Shown here: piece by piece, positions 25,186 through 34,160 of the stretch
Position numbering within the stretch: the first letter of the stretch is position 1
How the letters are laid out: every line of letters starts with the position of its first letter
Assembly (NCBI RefSeq): GCF_009696445.1
Contig: NZ_VULZ01000010.1
Coordinates: 1 to 64,000, forward strand
Direction: 5' to 3'
Origin: Porcincola intestinalis
GTDB taxonomy: Bacteria; Bacillota; Clostridia; Lachnospirales; Lachnospiraceae
DNA length: 64,000 nt
Notes under the pieces: model-generated
What the model was told of the DNA's origin: nothing
The model's input: the letters and a program-made list of their open reading frames with translations, nothing else
Database searches by the model: none
Position numbers and translations under genes: made by a program

Positions 25186-26811
25186 ATGAATGGTGCGGAG
25201 GCGATGGTGCAGTGTCTTCTGGAGGAGGGCGTCGATACAATCTTCGGGATTCCGGGGGTCGCGATTGCCCCGTTCTATGAGGCAATGTACGAGAATCAGG
25301 ATAAAATCACCCACATCCTGGTCCGGCAGGAGCAGGCGGCGGGACATGCGGCGAACGGATATGCCAGGATCTCCGGGAAGCCCGGTGTCTGTGTCGCTTC
25401 GTCCGGTCCCGGGGCGACAAACCTGATCACGGCACTGGCGACTGCTTACGCAGACAGCATCCCGATCATCGCGATCACCGGACAGGTGGCGAGCACGCTG
25501 CTGGGACGGGATGTGTTCCAGGAAGCAGATATGAGAGGCGCGACAGAATCATTTGTCAAGTACAGCTATCTGGTCCGGAATGTGAACGACATTCCGCAGA
25601 TATTCAAGGAAGCGTTCTATATCGCAAACACCGGCCGCAAGGGTCCGGTGCTGATCGACATCCCCTGTGATATTCAGAAGATGACCCTGAAGAAGGAATT
25701 TTCCTATCCGAGGTCTGTTGACATCCGGGGATACAAGCCGAACACAAAGGGCAACCGCCAGCAGATGGAGAAGGTGATTGAAAGCATCAACAAGGCGAAA
25801 AAGCCGCTGATCTGCGTCGGAGGCGGGGTGATCCTGGGACAGGCACAGAAGGAGGTGCGCTCATTCTGCGAGAAATTCCGGATCCCGATGGTCAGCACGA
25901 TGATGGGAATCGGCGTCATGCCGAAGAAACATCCGCTGTATTTCGGAATGCTGGGGAATAATGGAAAGCCCTATGCGAACAAGGCGGTCGCAGGCTCAGA
26001 CCTTCTGATCATCGTCGGCGCGCGGGTGGCGGACCGGGCGGTTCCGAAGCCGGACGAGCTGGAGCGGAAGGTCAGTGTCATCCACATCGACATTGACTCG
26101 GCGGAGATCGGGAAGAATATGGGACCGACGCTGCCGCTTGTAGGAGATGCGAAGGATATCTTTGCCCAGCTTCTGGAGGCGGATATTCAGATTGATACCA
26201 GCGGATGGCTCACGCAGCTGGAGGAGGTCAAGAAGACGACGGTGGACCACAGGGTTTTCAGCGACAGGCTGGTGAACCCGATGACCTTCGTCAAGACCCT
26301 CTCTGACAAGATGGACAAGGATGCCATCTATGTGGCGGATGTCGGACAGAACCAGCTGTGGTCTGCTGACAATTACATCATGAAGGAGGGGCGGTTCCTC
26401 ACAACGGGCGGTATGGGAACCATGGGCTATTCGATCCCGGCTTCCATCGGGGCAAGGTTTGCGGCACCGGACCGGCAGGTCGTCACGGTCTGCGGAGACG
26501 GGGCTTTCCAGATGAGCATGTATGAGCTGGGAACCATTGCAGTCGCAAAACTGCCGATGAAGATCATCGTCGTGAAGAACCGGTACCTCGGGCTGGTGCG
26601 GGAACACCAGGAGAAGGTCTATGACGGACACTACTTCGGTACACAGTTGGAAGACTATCCCAGGTATGACAGCCTGGCGAAGGCCTATGACATGCAGTAT
26701 TTCGAGGCCTGGAGCAATGAGGAACTGGATGGCAGGCTGGATGCATTCCTGAAGGCGGACGGTGCGGCGCTGATGGTTGTGAACATCGACAGCGCGAACA
26801 ATACAAAGTGA
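25186..26811 (+). CDS. ilvB: Acetolactate synthase large subunit
   Basis: 541 aa. Thiamine-diphosphate enzyme: catalytic Glu in VRQEQAAGHAANGY (about 47-60), central domain about 190-325, and the ThDP/Mg motif GDGAFQMSMYEL ending in KN near 465. It condenses two pyruvates to acetolactate, or pyruvate with 2-ketobutyrate, the first shared step of branched-chain amino acid synthesis. The small subunit follows 12 bp downstream, which supports an anabolic IlvB over a catabolic AlsS. AGGAGG precedes the ATG. Confidence 0.95.
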   Translation: MNGAEAMVQCLLEEGVDTIFGIPGVAIAPFYEAMYENQDKITHILVRQEQAAGHAANGYARISGKPGVCVASSGPGATNLITALATAYADSIPIIAITGQVASTLLGRDVFQEADMRGATESFVKYSYLVRNVNDIPQIFKEAFYIANTGRKGPVLIDIPCDIQKMTLKKEFSYPRSVDIRGYKPNTKGNRQQMEKVIESINKAKKPLICVGGGVILGQAQKEVRSFCEKFRIPMVSTMMGIGVMPKKHPLYFGMLGNNGKPYANKAVAGSDLLIIVGARVADRAVPKPDELERKVSVIHIDIDSAEIGKNMGPTLPLVGDAKDIFAQLLEADIQIDTSGWLTQLEEVKKTTVDHRVFSDRLVNPMTFVKTLSDKMDKDAIYVADVGQNQLWSADNYIMKEGRFLTTGGMGTMGYSIPASIGARFAAPDRQVVTVCGDGAFQMSMYELGTIAVAKLPMKIIVVKNRYLGLVREHQEKVYDGHYFGTQLEDYPRYDSLAKAYDMQYFEAWSNEELDGRLDAFLKADGAALMVVNIDSANNTK

Positions 26812-26823
26812 GGACGGACAGGG

Positions 26824-27297
26824 ATGAAGGGAATATTTTCGGTTCTTGTGGAGAATAAAGACGGTGTCCTGTCCGGGATCTCCGGACTGTTTGCCCGGAG
26901 AGGATACAACATCGACAGCCTTGCCGTCGGGGAGACGGACAAGCATGATGTCTCCAGCATGACTATCGTATCGACGGGTGACGAACGAACGATTGACCAG
27001 ATCGAAAAGCAGCTGAACAAGAAGCCGGATGTCATCAAGGTACGCCGGCTCGAGGAGTCCAAGGCAGTCGAGCTGGAAATGATGATGATCAAGGTTTCCT
27101 ACTCGGCGACGAACCGGGCTTCTCTGATCGAGCTGTGCAGTGTGATGGGCGCGAAGATTATGCATGTGACGATGAAGTATATGATCATCGAACTGGCGAA
27201 GGAGCCGGAGACACTGGATGAGTTTGTGATGCTGTGCAAGCCGTATGGCATCCTGGAGGTGCAGCGAACCGGAACGATTGCAATGTCGAAAAAGTAA
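26824..27297 (+). CDS. ilvN: Acetolactate synthase small regulatory subunit
   Basis: 157 aa. N-terminal ACT domain (FSVLVENKDGVLSGISGLFARR, 5-26, binds the feedback effector valine in relatives), then the C-terminal domain with LIELCSVMGAKI. It stimulates IlvB and gives feedback control. Twelve bases after ilvB, same operon; the SIMPL gene follows 44 bp later and may be co-transcribed. Could be named ilvH; the two names are used for the same family. Confidence 0.95.
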   Translation: MKGIFSVLVENKDGVLSGISGLFARRGYNIDSLAVGETDKHDVSSMTIVSTGDERTIDQIEKQLNKKPDVIKVRRLEESKAVELEMMMIKVSYSATNRASLIELCSVMGAKIMHVTMKYMIIELAKEPETLDEFVMLCKPYGILEVQRTGTIAMSKK

Positions 27298-27341
27298 GCA
27301 CTGTAAACTGGACGGGGCAATGACCCGGAAAGGAGGCGCAG

Positions 27342-28112
27342 ATGAAAAAGTCAATGTGGGCGGCGGCAGCCGCAGTGGGACTGGCAGGCATGGTGCTGGC
27401 CGGATCGGGACTGGCGGCTGCCTCGGAGAGCCAGCCAGAGACAGCTGACGGAAAAATCCGCACGGTCAGTGCCTCGGCAACCGGGGTCGTGATGGAAGTT
27501 CCCGATATGGCACAGATCACGTTTGGCATTGTGACAAATGGGGAGAAGGCAGACGCAGCCCAGTCGGAGAATACAGAAAAAGTAAATCAGGTGATCGCAA
27601 CGCTGAAGGGGATGGGCGTGGAGGACAAAAGCATCCAGACTTCCGGCTACAGCATTTCTCCTCAGTATGATTATGACAATCTGGATGTAAACAAACAGCC
27701 GAAGCTGACAGGGTATCAGGTGCGGACAACGCTTCAGGTGTCCGACCGGAAGATTGCCGATGCTGGAAAGATCCTCTCAGAAAGCGTGAAGGCCGGCGTC
27801 AACAACGTGGAGGGGGTAGTCTATACCTGCTCAACGTACGATGAAAAATACGAGGAGGCGCTCCAGAAAGCCGTGAAGGCGGCCAGAAAAAAGGCGGACG
27901 TCCTTGCGAAGGCCGAGGGAGCGTCTGCCGGGAAGGTGGTCTCGATCTCAGAAGGATACCAGGATCTGTCAGCCAGATATCAGTCCTCCGATATCGGCGC
28001 TGCCTATGAAACGGCAGATGCGGTGCAGAATGCCAGCTCCATTCCGGATCTCAGCGCAGGCACTCTGCAGATCCAGGCGGAGGTCTCCGTGACATACGAG
28101 CTGGCATATTGA
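27342..28112 (+). CDS. Secreted SIMPL (DUF541) domain protein
   Basis: 256 aa. Signal peptide at 1-27 (hydrophobic AAAAAVGLAGMVLAG, cut near AAASES). The rest is one SIMPL/DUF541 domain (VSASATGVV, then YSISPQYDYD, YQVRTTLQV), related to BP26 and E. coli YggE. Family members are linked to oxidative stress or envelope assembly, with no known reaction. AAAGGAGG before the ATG. Confidence 0.9.
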   Translation: MKKSMWAAAAAVGLAGMVLAGSGLAAASESQPETADGKIRTVSASATGVVMEVPDMAQITFGIVTNGEKADAAQSENTEKVNQVIATLKGMGVEDKSIQTSGYSISPQYDYDNLDVNKQPKLTGYQVRTTLQVSDRKIADAGKILSESVKAGVNNVEGVVYTCSTYDEKYEEALQKAVKAARKKADVLAKAEGASAGKVVSISEGYQDLSARYQSSDIGAAYETADAVQNASSIPDLSAGTLQIQAEVSVTYELAY

Positions 28113-28230
28113 TGGGCCACAGCTGTCCCTGTCAGATACGTCCTTCGCAGATTCGGCCCTGTCAGATAAACGGGACTGAGATACAGTCTGAGCCAGATAC
28201 ACGCAGGGAGAGGCTGAGGTACAGATAGGA
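28113..28230. other. Convergent gap with a 12-bp direct repeat
   Basis: CCCTGTCAGATA occurs at 28127-28138 and again at 28157-28168. A small hairpin GACTG-AGATA-CAGTC sits at 28174-28188. No clean terminator is visible for either converging gene. Confidence 0.4.
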
Positions 28231-29232
28231 TCAGGCTTCTGCGTACTGGTCCAAAAAGCGGAAGATGACCTTGTAGTATTTCTCAAGAGTCTTCCCCTCT
28301 GAATTGAAGATTTCATGTTTCGCCTCCGGGAAGCGGATCAGAAGCGCACTTTTGACCTCATTCCGGAGGCGGTTTTCTGCCTGGTTGTCAACATAGGCAT
28401 CCTTGCCGGCCTGCAGAATCAGCAGGGGCATCGTCAGGGATGATATGCCTTTCCGGAGCCTGCGGATGGCACGGAGCGATGCGCGCGCCCAGCGGCAGCT
28501 GGATCCGTTCATGGTGTTGGCGTCCTGATTTTCCGGCGCAATCCGGAGCCGGAAGCTGTAGTCATAGCGTTCCCTGCAGGAGGCGCCGCTCTCTTCAAAA
28601 TAAGGCTTTCCGTCAAAGTCTCCCTGACCGGGTACATAGCGGTCGTTCCATCCGAGCAGCTTTGTACCTAGCGCGGTGAGATTGACCTTCCAGCGAGGCG
28701 TAGAGCCGAAGTTGATGTCAAGCATCGGGGATGAAAGCACAGCAGCCTGAAATATGTCCGGGTATTTTTCCAGGAACAGAGTGGCGATGCAGCCGCCCAT
28801 AGAGTGGGCGTACAAAAACAGCGGGAGGCCCGTATAGTCCGGCAGCTCCGAATTTTCGGTCTGGTCCGGGATCACAATGGTATCCAGAAAGCTCTTCAGA
28901 TCTTCGACATACTCGTCGAAGTCGCCGACATCCACCATCGACGGGCTGCTGACTGGACGATAGGACAGGCCGTGACCTCTGAGTTCGAGAAAGTAGACGG
29001 AATACCCTTCCTCATAGAAATTGTAGAGGACCTCATGGTATTTTCCGAAGAAGCCGCAGAATCCGTGGAGCATGACAATGATGCCCTTCGCAGAAGGATT
29101 TTTTGCACGATAGAAATGAATCAGGTTTCCGTCCCAGCCCGGAAACTGTCCATCCTCCACATGGCGCTGGAGCCATGGGCGGACAACGGTCTTCATGTAG
29201 GGTTCGAATTTTTCTGCTTCAAACGGAACCAT
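28231..29232 (-). CDS. Alpha/beta hydrolase (lysophospholipase-like)
   Basis: 333 aa from the ATG at 29232, which has GAGGAGG five bases upstream. Serine hydrolase: oxyanion HGFCGFF, nucleophile Ser in YAHSMGGC (about 145), Asp in AGKDAYVDN and His in EAKHEIFNS near the C-terminus. Similar to monoacylglycerol lipases and PldB-type lysophospholipases. No signal peptide, so cytoplasmic. It starts 19 bp after the proB stop, so the two form an operon. Substrate not predictable. Confidence 0.88.
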   Translation of the reverse strand: MVPFEAEKFEPYMKTVVRPWLQRHVEDGQFPGWDGNLIHFYRAKNPSAKGIIVMLHGFCGFFGKYHEVLYNFYEEGYSVYFLELRGHGLSYRPVSSPSMVDVGDFDEYVEDLKSFLDTIVIPDQTENSELPDYTGLPLFLYAHSMGGCIATLFLEKYPDIFQAAVLSSPMLDINFGSTPRWKVNLTALGTKLLGWNDRYVPGQGDFDGKPYFEESGASCRERYDYSFRLRIAPENQDANTMNGSSCRWARASLRAIRRLRKGISSLTMPLLILQAGKDAYVDNQAENRLRNEVKSALLIRFPEAKHEIFNSEGKTLEKYYKVIFRFLDQYAEA

Positions 29233-29251
29233 GGCTGCCTCCTCTTCTTCG

Positions 29252-30061
29252 TCAGACGAAGATCTCTGTACTCCCCTTGAACAGGGTTCCGACCGGCTTC
29301 CCGTGTACAATGTCGTACAGGTTCTCCGGGTTTTTACCGTTTGTCACAATCGTGTCGATGCCGTTTGCAGTGGCCAGAGATGCGGCTTCGAGCTTTGTCC
29401 GCATTCCGCCGGTGCCTCTTCTGGAGCCGGCGCCGCCCGCCAGCTTCTGAACCTCTTCGTTGATGGTGTCGATGCGGGAGATCAGCTTCGCATCCGGATG
29501 GAGACGGGGATCCTTGTCATAGAATCCGTCGATGTCCGAGAAGATGACAAGCTTCTTTGCCCGGACCAGCACAGCGACCACAGCGGAGAGCATGTCGTTG
29601 TCGCCGAAGAGCCGGTCTTTTGACTCGATTTCAGTGTAGCTGACAGAGTCATTTTCATTCACGACAGGAATGATGCCGAGCTCCAGGAGGGTGTTGAAGG
29701 TGTTGGTCAGATTCTCCTTTTTCTCCTCCTGCTCGATGTCGGATGCATTGAGCAGAATCTGACCAATCGTTTTGTCATAGTCTCCGAAGAACTTGTCATA
29801 GAGGAACATGTTTTTGCACTGCCCGACTGCGGCAGCGGCCTGCTTGAGCGGCATGGAGGAGGGCTTGGACTTCAGGCCGAGCTTGTTGACACCGACTGCG
29901 ATCGCGCCGGAGGAGACAAGAACAACCTCATAGCCCATATTCTGGATGTCGGAGCAGACAAGCGCAAGATGGTCAAATGAACGCAGATTGACCTGCCCCA
30001 GGTCATTCGTGAGGGTCGAGGTACCGACCTTCACCACAATTCTATTCTGTACGAGACTCAT
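29252..30061 (-). CDS. proB: Glutamate 5-kinase
   Basis: 269 aa from the ATG at 30061; upstream in-frame ATGs would add a non-conserved tail. Amino acid kinase fold: VVKVGTSTLTN (ATP), VLVSSGAIAVG, and NENDSVSYTEI with FGDNDMLSA (glutamate and nucleotide binding). The C-terminal PUA domain of E. coli ProB is absent, as in many Firmicutes. Catalyses the first step of proline synthesis. proA is not next to it; the hydrolase gene follows instead. GAGG is 11 bases upstream of the start. Confidence 0.94.
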   Translation of the reverse strand: MSLVQNRIVVKVGTSTLTNDLGQVNLRSFDHLALVCSDIQNMGYEVVLVSSGAIAVGVNKLGLKSKPSSMPLKQAAAAVGQCKNMFLYDKFFGDYDKTIGQILLNASDIEQEEKKENLTNTFNTLLELGIIPVVNENDSVSYTEIESKDRLFGDNDMLSAVVAVLVRAKKLVIFSDIDGFYDKDPRLHPDAKLISRIDTINEEVQKLAGGAGSRRGTGGMRTKLEAASLATANGIDTIVTNGKNPENLYDIVHGKPVGTLFKGSTEIFV

Positions 30062-30220
30062 AAGCTGTGAAACCTCTATTCTGAAATCTTCTGAAAGCTC
30101 CGGCAAGCACCGGACAAGGTATGATTTTTCTGCCATGCCTAGTTTACAACGATGATGGGTATCCGGCAAGGCAGGACTGTGGTATTGTGAAGAAATAACG
30201 GTGAAGAACAGGAGAGATGA

Positions 30221-31384
30221 ATGATGAAGTATCCGGAATTTCTAAAGAAGGGGGATCTGATCGGGATCTGTGCGCCATCGGCAGGTATCGGCAGAAAACT
30301 GGAGAGCTTTGACCGGTCGCTGGGGATTCTGCGGGCGGAGGGCTACCGGATCAAGGAGACCGCCTCCGTGCGGCTTGACAGCGACCGGGGAGGAAGCGCA
30401 CAGGTACGTGGCAATGAACTGAATACGCTGTTTGCGGATCCTGAAGTGAAGATGGTGATGGCGGCATCCGGCGGAGACTTTCTCGATGAGATGCTTCCGT
30501 ATGCAGATTTTGAACAGATGAAGCGGAACCCGAAGTGGCTGATGGGTGCTTCGGACCCGACAGGGCTTCTGTTTCCCTATACAACCATCTGCGATGTGGC
30601 GACACTTTACGGCTGCAATGCCGGAAGCTACGACCTGCCTGACAGCGCCGGTATGCAATGTACGCCTGGGTCAGACGGCTGCCAGCTGCAGGACGATCAG
30701 CCAGCACCCGGGAACAGCAGGACTGGGCAGGATGATCGGCAGCCGCAGGCCATCCGGACAGAACACCAGACCGGACTGGCAGATGAGAGCAGGTACCTGC
30801 GGGATAATCTGCGTTTTCTGAAGGGGGAGAACCCGGTTCAGGAGACCTCTGAGAAGCATCTTGGCTGCGCGCCGTTTCTTGCCGAGAGGATTCAGTTTGA
30901 TACGCCGACGGTCTGGAAATCGAATACCGGTGCAATTCACACAACAGGCCGGTGCATCGGTGGCTGCATAGATGTCCTAAAGGATTTGATCGGGACACCT
31001 TACGACGGGGCCTCCCTGTTCGTGGATCGGTACGGAGAGAAGGATGGGATCATCTGGTACTTTGACAATTTTGCGTTGAGTGCCGAGATGTTGTACCGGA
31101 CATTTCTTCAGATGAAATACGCGGGATGGTTCCGTTTCACGAAAGCGGTTCTTCTGGGACGAACCTTGTTTGAAAAAAGTGAGTCCGGTATGACATACGA
31201 TGAAGCGGTGGAGTGGGCGTTCGGCGGAGTCGGTCAGAAGGAAATGCCTGGGTCACCGCAGATTCCGGTGATCTGGGAGGCGGATATTGGTCATACCATT
31301 CCGCACATGACGATGATCAACGGAGCGATCCTCCGACTGGACTATGAAGGCGGAAGAGGGACGATGGTGTATCAAGAAAATTAG
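30221..31384 (+). CDS. LD-carboxypeptidase (S66 family) with an internal insert
   Basis: 387 aa, longer than usual. N-terminal domain with the nucleophile Ser111 in GASDPTGLLF; C-terminal domain with WYFDNFAL and the catalytic His in DIGHTIPHMT. S66 enzymes trim the terminal D-alanine of murein tetrapeptides or cleave microcin C-type peptides. Between SYDL and LRDNLRFLKGE, where relatives have about six to eight residues, there are about 53 polar, Gln- and Asp-rich residues (about 140-192). AGGAGAG is six bases before the ATG. No signal peptide. Activity with the insert is uncertain. Divergent from proB. Confidence 0.85.
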   Translation: MMKYPEFLKKGDLIGICAPSAGIGRKLESFDRSLGILRAEGYRIKETASVRLDSDRGGSAQVRGNELNTLFADPEVKMVMAASGGDFLDEMLPYADFEQMKRNPKWLMGASDPTGLLFPYTTICDVATLYGCNAGSYDLPDSAGMQCTPGSDGCQLQDDQPAPGNSRTGQDDRQPQAIRTEHQTGLADESRYLRDNLRFLKGENPVQETSEKHLGCAPFLAERIQFDTPTVWKSNTGAIHTTGRCIGGCIDVLKDLIGTPYDGASLFVDRYGEKDGIIWYFDNFALSAEMLYRTFLQMKYAGWFRFTKAVLLGRTLFEKSESGMTYDEAVEWAFGGVGQKEMPGSPQIPVIWEADIGHTIPHMTMINGAILRLDYEGGRGTMVYQEN

Positions 31385-31407
31385 CACTCTCTTATTGACA
31401 GTGCTAA
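31381..31407 (+). promoter_or_regulatory. CIRCE element (HrcA operator)
   Basis: TTAGCACTC, nine-base spacer, CAGTGCTAA: the CIRCE inverted repeat with a single mismatch in the right arm. It overlaps the stop codon of the upstream gene and the -35 of the J-protein promoter, so HrcA binding would block transcription until heat shock. Confidence 0.9.
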
Positions 31408-31423
31408 CAATTGCGATTATAAC
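31395..31423 (+). promoter_or_regulatory. Promoter of the J-protein gene
   Basis: Perfect TTGACA (31395-31400), 17-bp spacer, TATAAC (31418-31423), with CIRCE lying over the -35. Confidence 0.85.
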
Positions 31424-31450
31424 GGTAAGTGGGAAAAGAGGTGAGTGCAG

Positions 31451-32269
31451 ATGGCAGAGAAGAGAGATTACTATGATGTCCTTGGCGTCAGCAGGACGGC
31501 TTCGGACGAGGAGATCCGCAAGGCATTCCGCCGGCTTGCACGGAAATATCACCCGGATTCAAACCCGGGAGACAAACAGGCGGAGGCAAAGTTCAAGGAA
31601 CTCAATGAAGCTTACAGCGTTCTGTCTGACCCGAAGAAGAAGCAGATCTACGACCAGGTCGGAATGGCAGGATTTGACGAAAGTGCTGCCGGCCAGGGCT
31701 TTGGCGGTTTTAGTGGGAATGGCGGCAATGGATACCAGGAGTTTCATTTTAATGCAAACGATCCCCGCATGAAGGAGATGTTCGGAGATATCTTCGGCGA
31801 TTTCTTCAGCGGCGGCAGCGGTGGCAGCGGCTTCGGAGGTTTCAGTTCCGATGGCGGCAGGCGGAGCGGTTTCGGTGGATTTGGAGGCTTTGGTTCCGGA
31901 AGCGGGTTCCGCTCCGGCTCAAGCGCGGAGGGCGGTTTCGGCGGCTTTGGCAGTCAGGATGCCGGGCAGCGCGTGGAGAGGCTGGACCGCGAGGGCAACA
32001 TTAAGGTTCCGTTCACGACTGCGGTATTTGGCGGCGAGGTCAAGGTGACGACGCCGGAGGCGGAGCATGTGATGCTCCGGATTCCGGCAGGGACACCCTG
32101 CGGCAAACGGTTCCGCCTGCCGGGCAAGGGCGCAAGGAGCAGAACCAGTCCTTCAAAGCGCGGAGACCTGTATCTCGTGATGCAGATTGACGTGCCGACG
32201 AATCTGACCGCGCAGCAGGTTCGGAAGCTGAGAGAGTTCCAGAAGATGCGTGAAGAGCAGACGGTGTGA
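31451..32269 (+). CDS. Type II DnaJ-like (CbpA-type) co-chaperone
   Basis: 272 aa from the ATG at 31451. J domain at 5-66 with the HPD motif (34-36) that stimulates DnaK ATPase. A long Gly/Phe-rich region at about 80-175, with repeated GGFGGFG and GSGFRSGS units. No CxxCxGxG zinc-finger repeats, so it is not canonical DnaJ. A single C-terminal peptide-binding-like domain at about 180-272. No dnaK, grpE or hrcA adjoins it. CIRCE control marks it as a heat-shock gene in the HrcA regulon. AGAGGTGAG is the ribosome binding site. Confidence 0.92.
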   Translation: MAEKRDYYDVLGVSRTASDEEIRKAFRRLARKYHPDSNPGDKQAEAKFKELNEAYSVLSDPKKKQIYDQVGMAGFDESAAGQGFGGFSGNGGNGYQEFHFNANDPRMKEMFGDIFGDFFSGGSGGSGFGGFSSDGGRRSGFGGFGGFGSGSGFRSGSSAEGGFGGFGSQDAGQRVERLDREGNIKVPFTTAVFGGEVKVTTPEAEHVMLRIPAGTPCGKRFRLPGKGARSRTSPSKRGDLYLVMQIDVPTNLTAQQVRKLREFQKMREEQTV

Positions 32270-32574
32270 CCGGTTTTTCAGACGCGGCGCAGGGCGAAGG
32301 CCGTGCATGTCAGCGGCAGCTGGCTGCCGTCCATGTGCCCCATGCCGGGTTTCGTGTGTGGGAACGGCAGAAAAGCTGTACAGTCGGTCAATCAGGCGGC
32401 TGCGGGACAGTTGAAAGTGGCGAATTTCGTGATTTCGACAGTTTCCTCTGTACCCGCAGCCATTTTTGTGGTTTAATAGGCTTAAAGTTGTATTGCGTCA
32501 ACTGACCGGAAGAGCGTGCACATTCTCAAATTGGTACGCACAACTTGAGCCGGCAAAAGGAAAAGGAGCTGTAT
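32270..32574 (+). other. 305-bp intergenic region with a long-loop terminator
   Basis: GGCTGCGGGACAG (32398-32410) pairs with CTGTACCCGCAGCC (32448-32461) with one bulge, then ATTTTTGTGG, a plausible terminator for the J-protein gene with a 37-base loop. No strong promoter for araD is seen; GTTG and CAAC arms flank 32488-32503. No gene is supported here. Confidence 0.5.
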
Positions 32575-33282
32575 ATGCTGGAGGAACTGAAAAAGCAGGT
32601 ATTTGAAGCAAACATGGAGCTGCCAAAGCGCGGACTTGTCACCTTCACATGGGGGAACGTTTCCGGGATTGACCGGGAGAGCGGACTGTTTGTCATCAAG
32701 CCGAGCGGCGTCTCCTACGAAACCATGAAACCGGAAGATATGGTGGTCGTGGATCTGGACGGAAAGGTTGTGGAAGGCAATTACAAACCGTCTGTCGATA
32801 TGCCGACGCATCTGGAGCTGTACAAGGCGTGGCCGGAGATCGGCGGTGTCGTCCACACACATTCTCCGTGGGCAACGTCCTGGGCGCAGGCAGAGAGGGC
32901 GATTCCGGCATACGGAACCACGCACGCTGATTATTTCTATGGCGAGATCCCGTGCTGCAGAGTCATGACGGCGGAGGAAGTCGCCGGGGAGCCGGGGCAC
33001 TATGAGATTGAGCAGGGCAAGGTCATCATCGAGACCTTCCGCGGAAAGAACCCGATGTATGTTCCGGGCTGCGTCTGCGCGCATCATGGCCCGTTCACCT
33101 GGGGCAAGGACGCGGCAGAGGCTGTTCACAATGCGGTTGTCCTGGAGGAAGTCGCGAAGATGGCGGTTCGGACGGAGCTGATTGACAGAAACAGCGTTCC
33201 GGCGCCGCAGTATATGCTGGACAAGCATTTTCTGAGGAAGCACGGGAAAAACGCTTACTACGGGCAGATAAAGAAGGGTTGA
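32575..33282 (+). CDS. araD: L-ribulose-5-phosphate 4-epimerase
   Basis: 235 aa class II aldolase/epimerase. ATG at 32575 follows AAAGGAG. Zinc ligands His94 and His96 in [15 protein letters not shown] and the later [14 protein letters not shown] near 28-31 and PSGVSY near 43-48 bind substrate phosphate. Converts L-ribulose-5-phosphate to D-xylulose-5-phosphate, the last step of L-arabinose or L-ascorbate/xylulose routes. No araA or araB nearby. Directly followed by transketolase, which uses its product. UlaF/SgbE-type names are alternatives. Confidence 0.92.
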   Translation: MLEELKKQVFEANMELPKRGLVTFTWGNVSGIDRESGLFVIKPSGVSYETMKPEDMVVVDLDGKVVEGNYKPSVDMPTHLELYKAWPEIGGVVHTHSPWATSWAQAERAIPAYGTTHADYFYGEIPCCRVMTAEEVAGEPGHYEIEQGKVIIETFRGKNPMYVPGCVCAHHGPFTWGKDAAEAVHNAVVLEEVAKMAVRTELIDRNSVPAPQYMLDKHFLRKHGKNAYYGQIKKG

Positions 33283-33320
33283 TGGATACCAGCCCGATCG
33301 AGATGAAGAAAGGAGTCAAT

Positions 33321-34160
33321 ATGACAACGCTGGAGTTACAGAAGATGGCGGTCGAGGTCCGCAAGGGCATTCTGACTGCGGTACATGCGGCAAAATCAGG
33401 TCATCCGGGCGGATCCCTCTCTGCGGCGGATGTGTTCACGTATCTTTACTTTGAGGAAATGAACATCGATCCGGCTCACCCGGACAAGCCGGACCGCGAC
33501 CGGTTTGTCCTGTCCAAGGGACATACGGCGCCGGGTTACTACAGTGCGCTGGCACACAGAGGATATTTCCCGGTCGAGGAGCTTTCCACGCTCAGACATG
33601 TCGGATCCCGTCTTCAGGGTCATCCGTGCATGCAGGATACGCCGGGTGTTGACATGAGCTCGGGATCTCTGGGACAGGGGATCTCGGCGGCTGTCGGAAT
33701 GGCGCTGTCCGCAAAGCTTTCCGGGGACAGCTACAGGGTCTACACCCTGCTGGGCGACGGCGAACTGGAGGAGGGCCAGGTCTGGGAAGCTTCCATGTTC
33801 GCAGGGGACCACAAGCTGGACAACCTCTGTGTCATTGTGGACAACAACAATCTCCAGATTGACGGGCCGATCACGGAAGTCTGCTCTCCGTATCCGATCG
33901 ACAAGAAGTTTGAGGCTTTCAATTTCCATGTGATCAATGTTGCCGATGGCAATGACATGGATCAGCTCCGTGCAGCATTCAAGGAGGCACGTGAGACGAA
34001 GGGGATGCCGACCGCGATCATCATGAAGACGGTCAAGGGCAAGGGCGTGTCCTACATGGAAAACCAGGTAGGCTGGCACGGCAAGGCTCCGAACGATGAG
34101 CAGTATGCGCAGGGTATGGAAGAACTTGAGAAAGCGGGGGAAGCATTATGCCAGAAGTAA
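33321..34160 (+). CDS. Transketolase, N-terminal subunit
   Basis: 279 aa. ATG at 33321 follows AAAGGAG. ThDP-binding half: SGHPGGSLSAADV, SKGHTAPGYYSALA, and the GDGELEEGQVWEA motif ending in NN near 172-173. With the C-terminal half encoded next (13-bp overlap) it forms active transketolase, which moves two-carbon units between sugar phosphates in the pentose phosphate pathway. The two-gene form is common in clostridia. Lies 38 bp after araD. Confidence 0.95.
   Translation: MTTLELQKMAVEVRKGILTAVHAAKSGHPGGSLSAADVFTYLYFEEMNIDPAHPDKPDRDRFVLSKGHTAPGYYSALAHRGYFPVEELSTLRHVGSRLQGHPCMQDTPGVDMSSGSLGQGISAAVGMALSAKLSGDSYRVYTLLGDGELEEGQVWEASMFAGDHKLDNLCVIVDNNNLQIDGPITEVCSPYPIDKKFEAFNFHVINVADGNDMDQLRAAFKEARETKGMPTAIIMKTVKGKGVSYMENQVGWHGKAPNDEQYAQGMEELEKAGEALCQK

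Noticed and set aside
30546-30821. Frameshift as the cause of the odd stretch in the LD-carboxypeptidase.
   Set aside because: The other two frames through the region do not restore the conserved family sequence, and the reading frame is intact on both sides, so an in-frame insert fits better.
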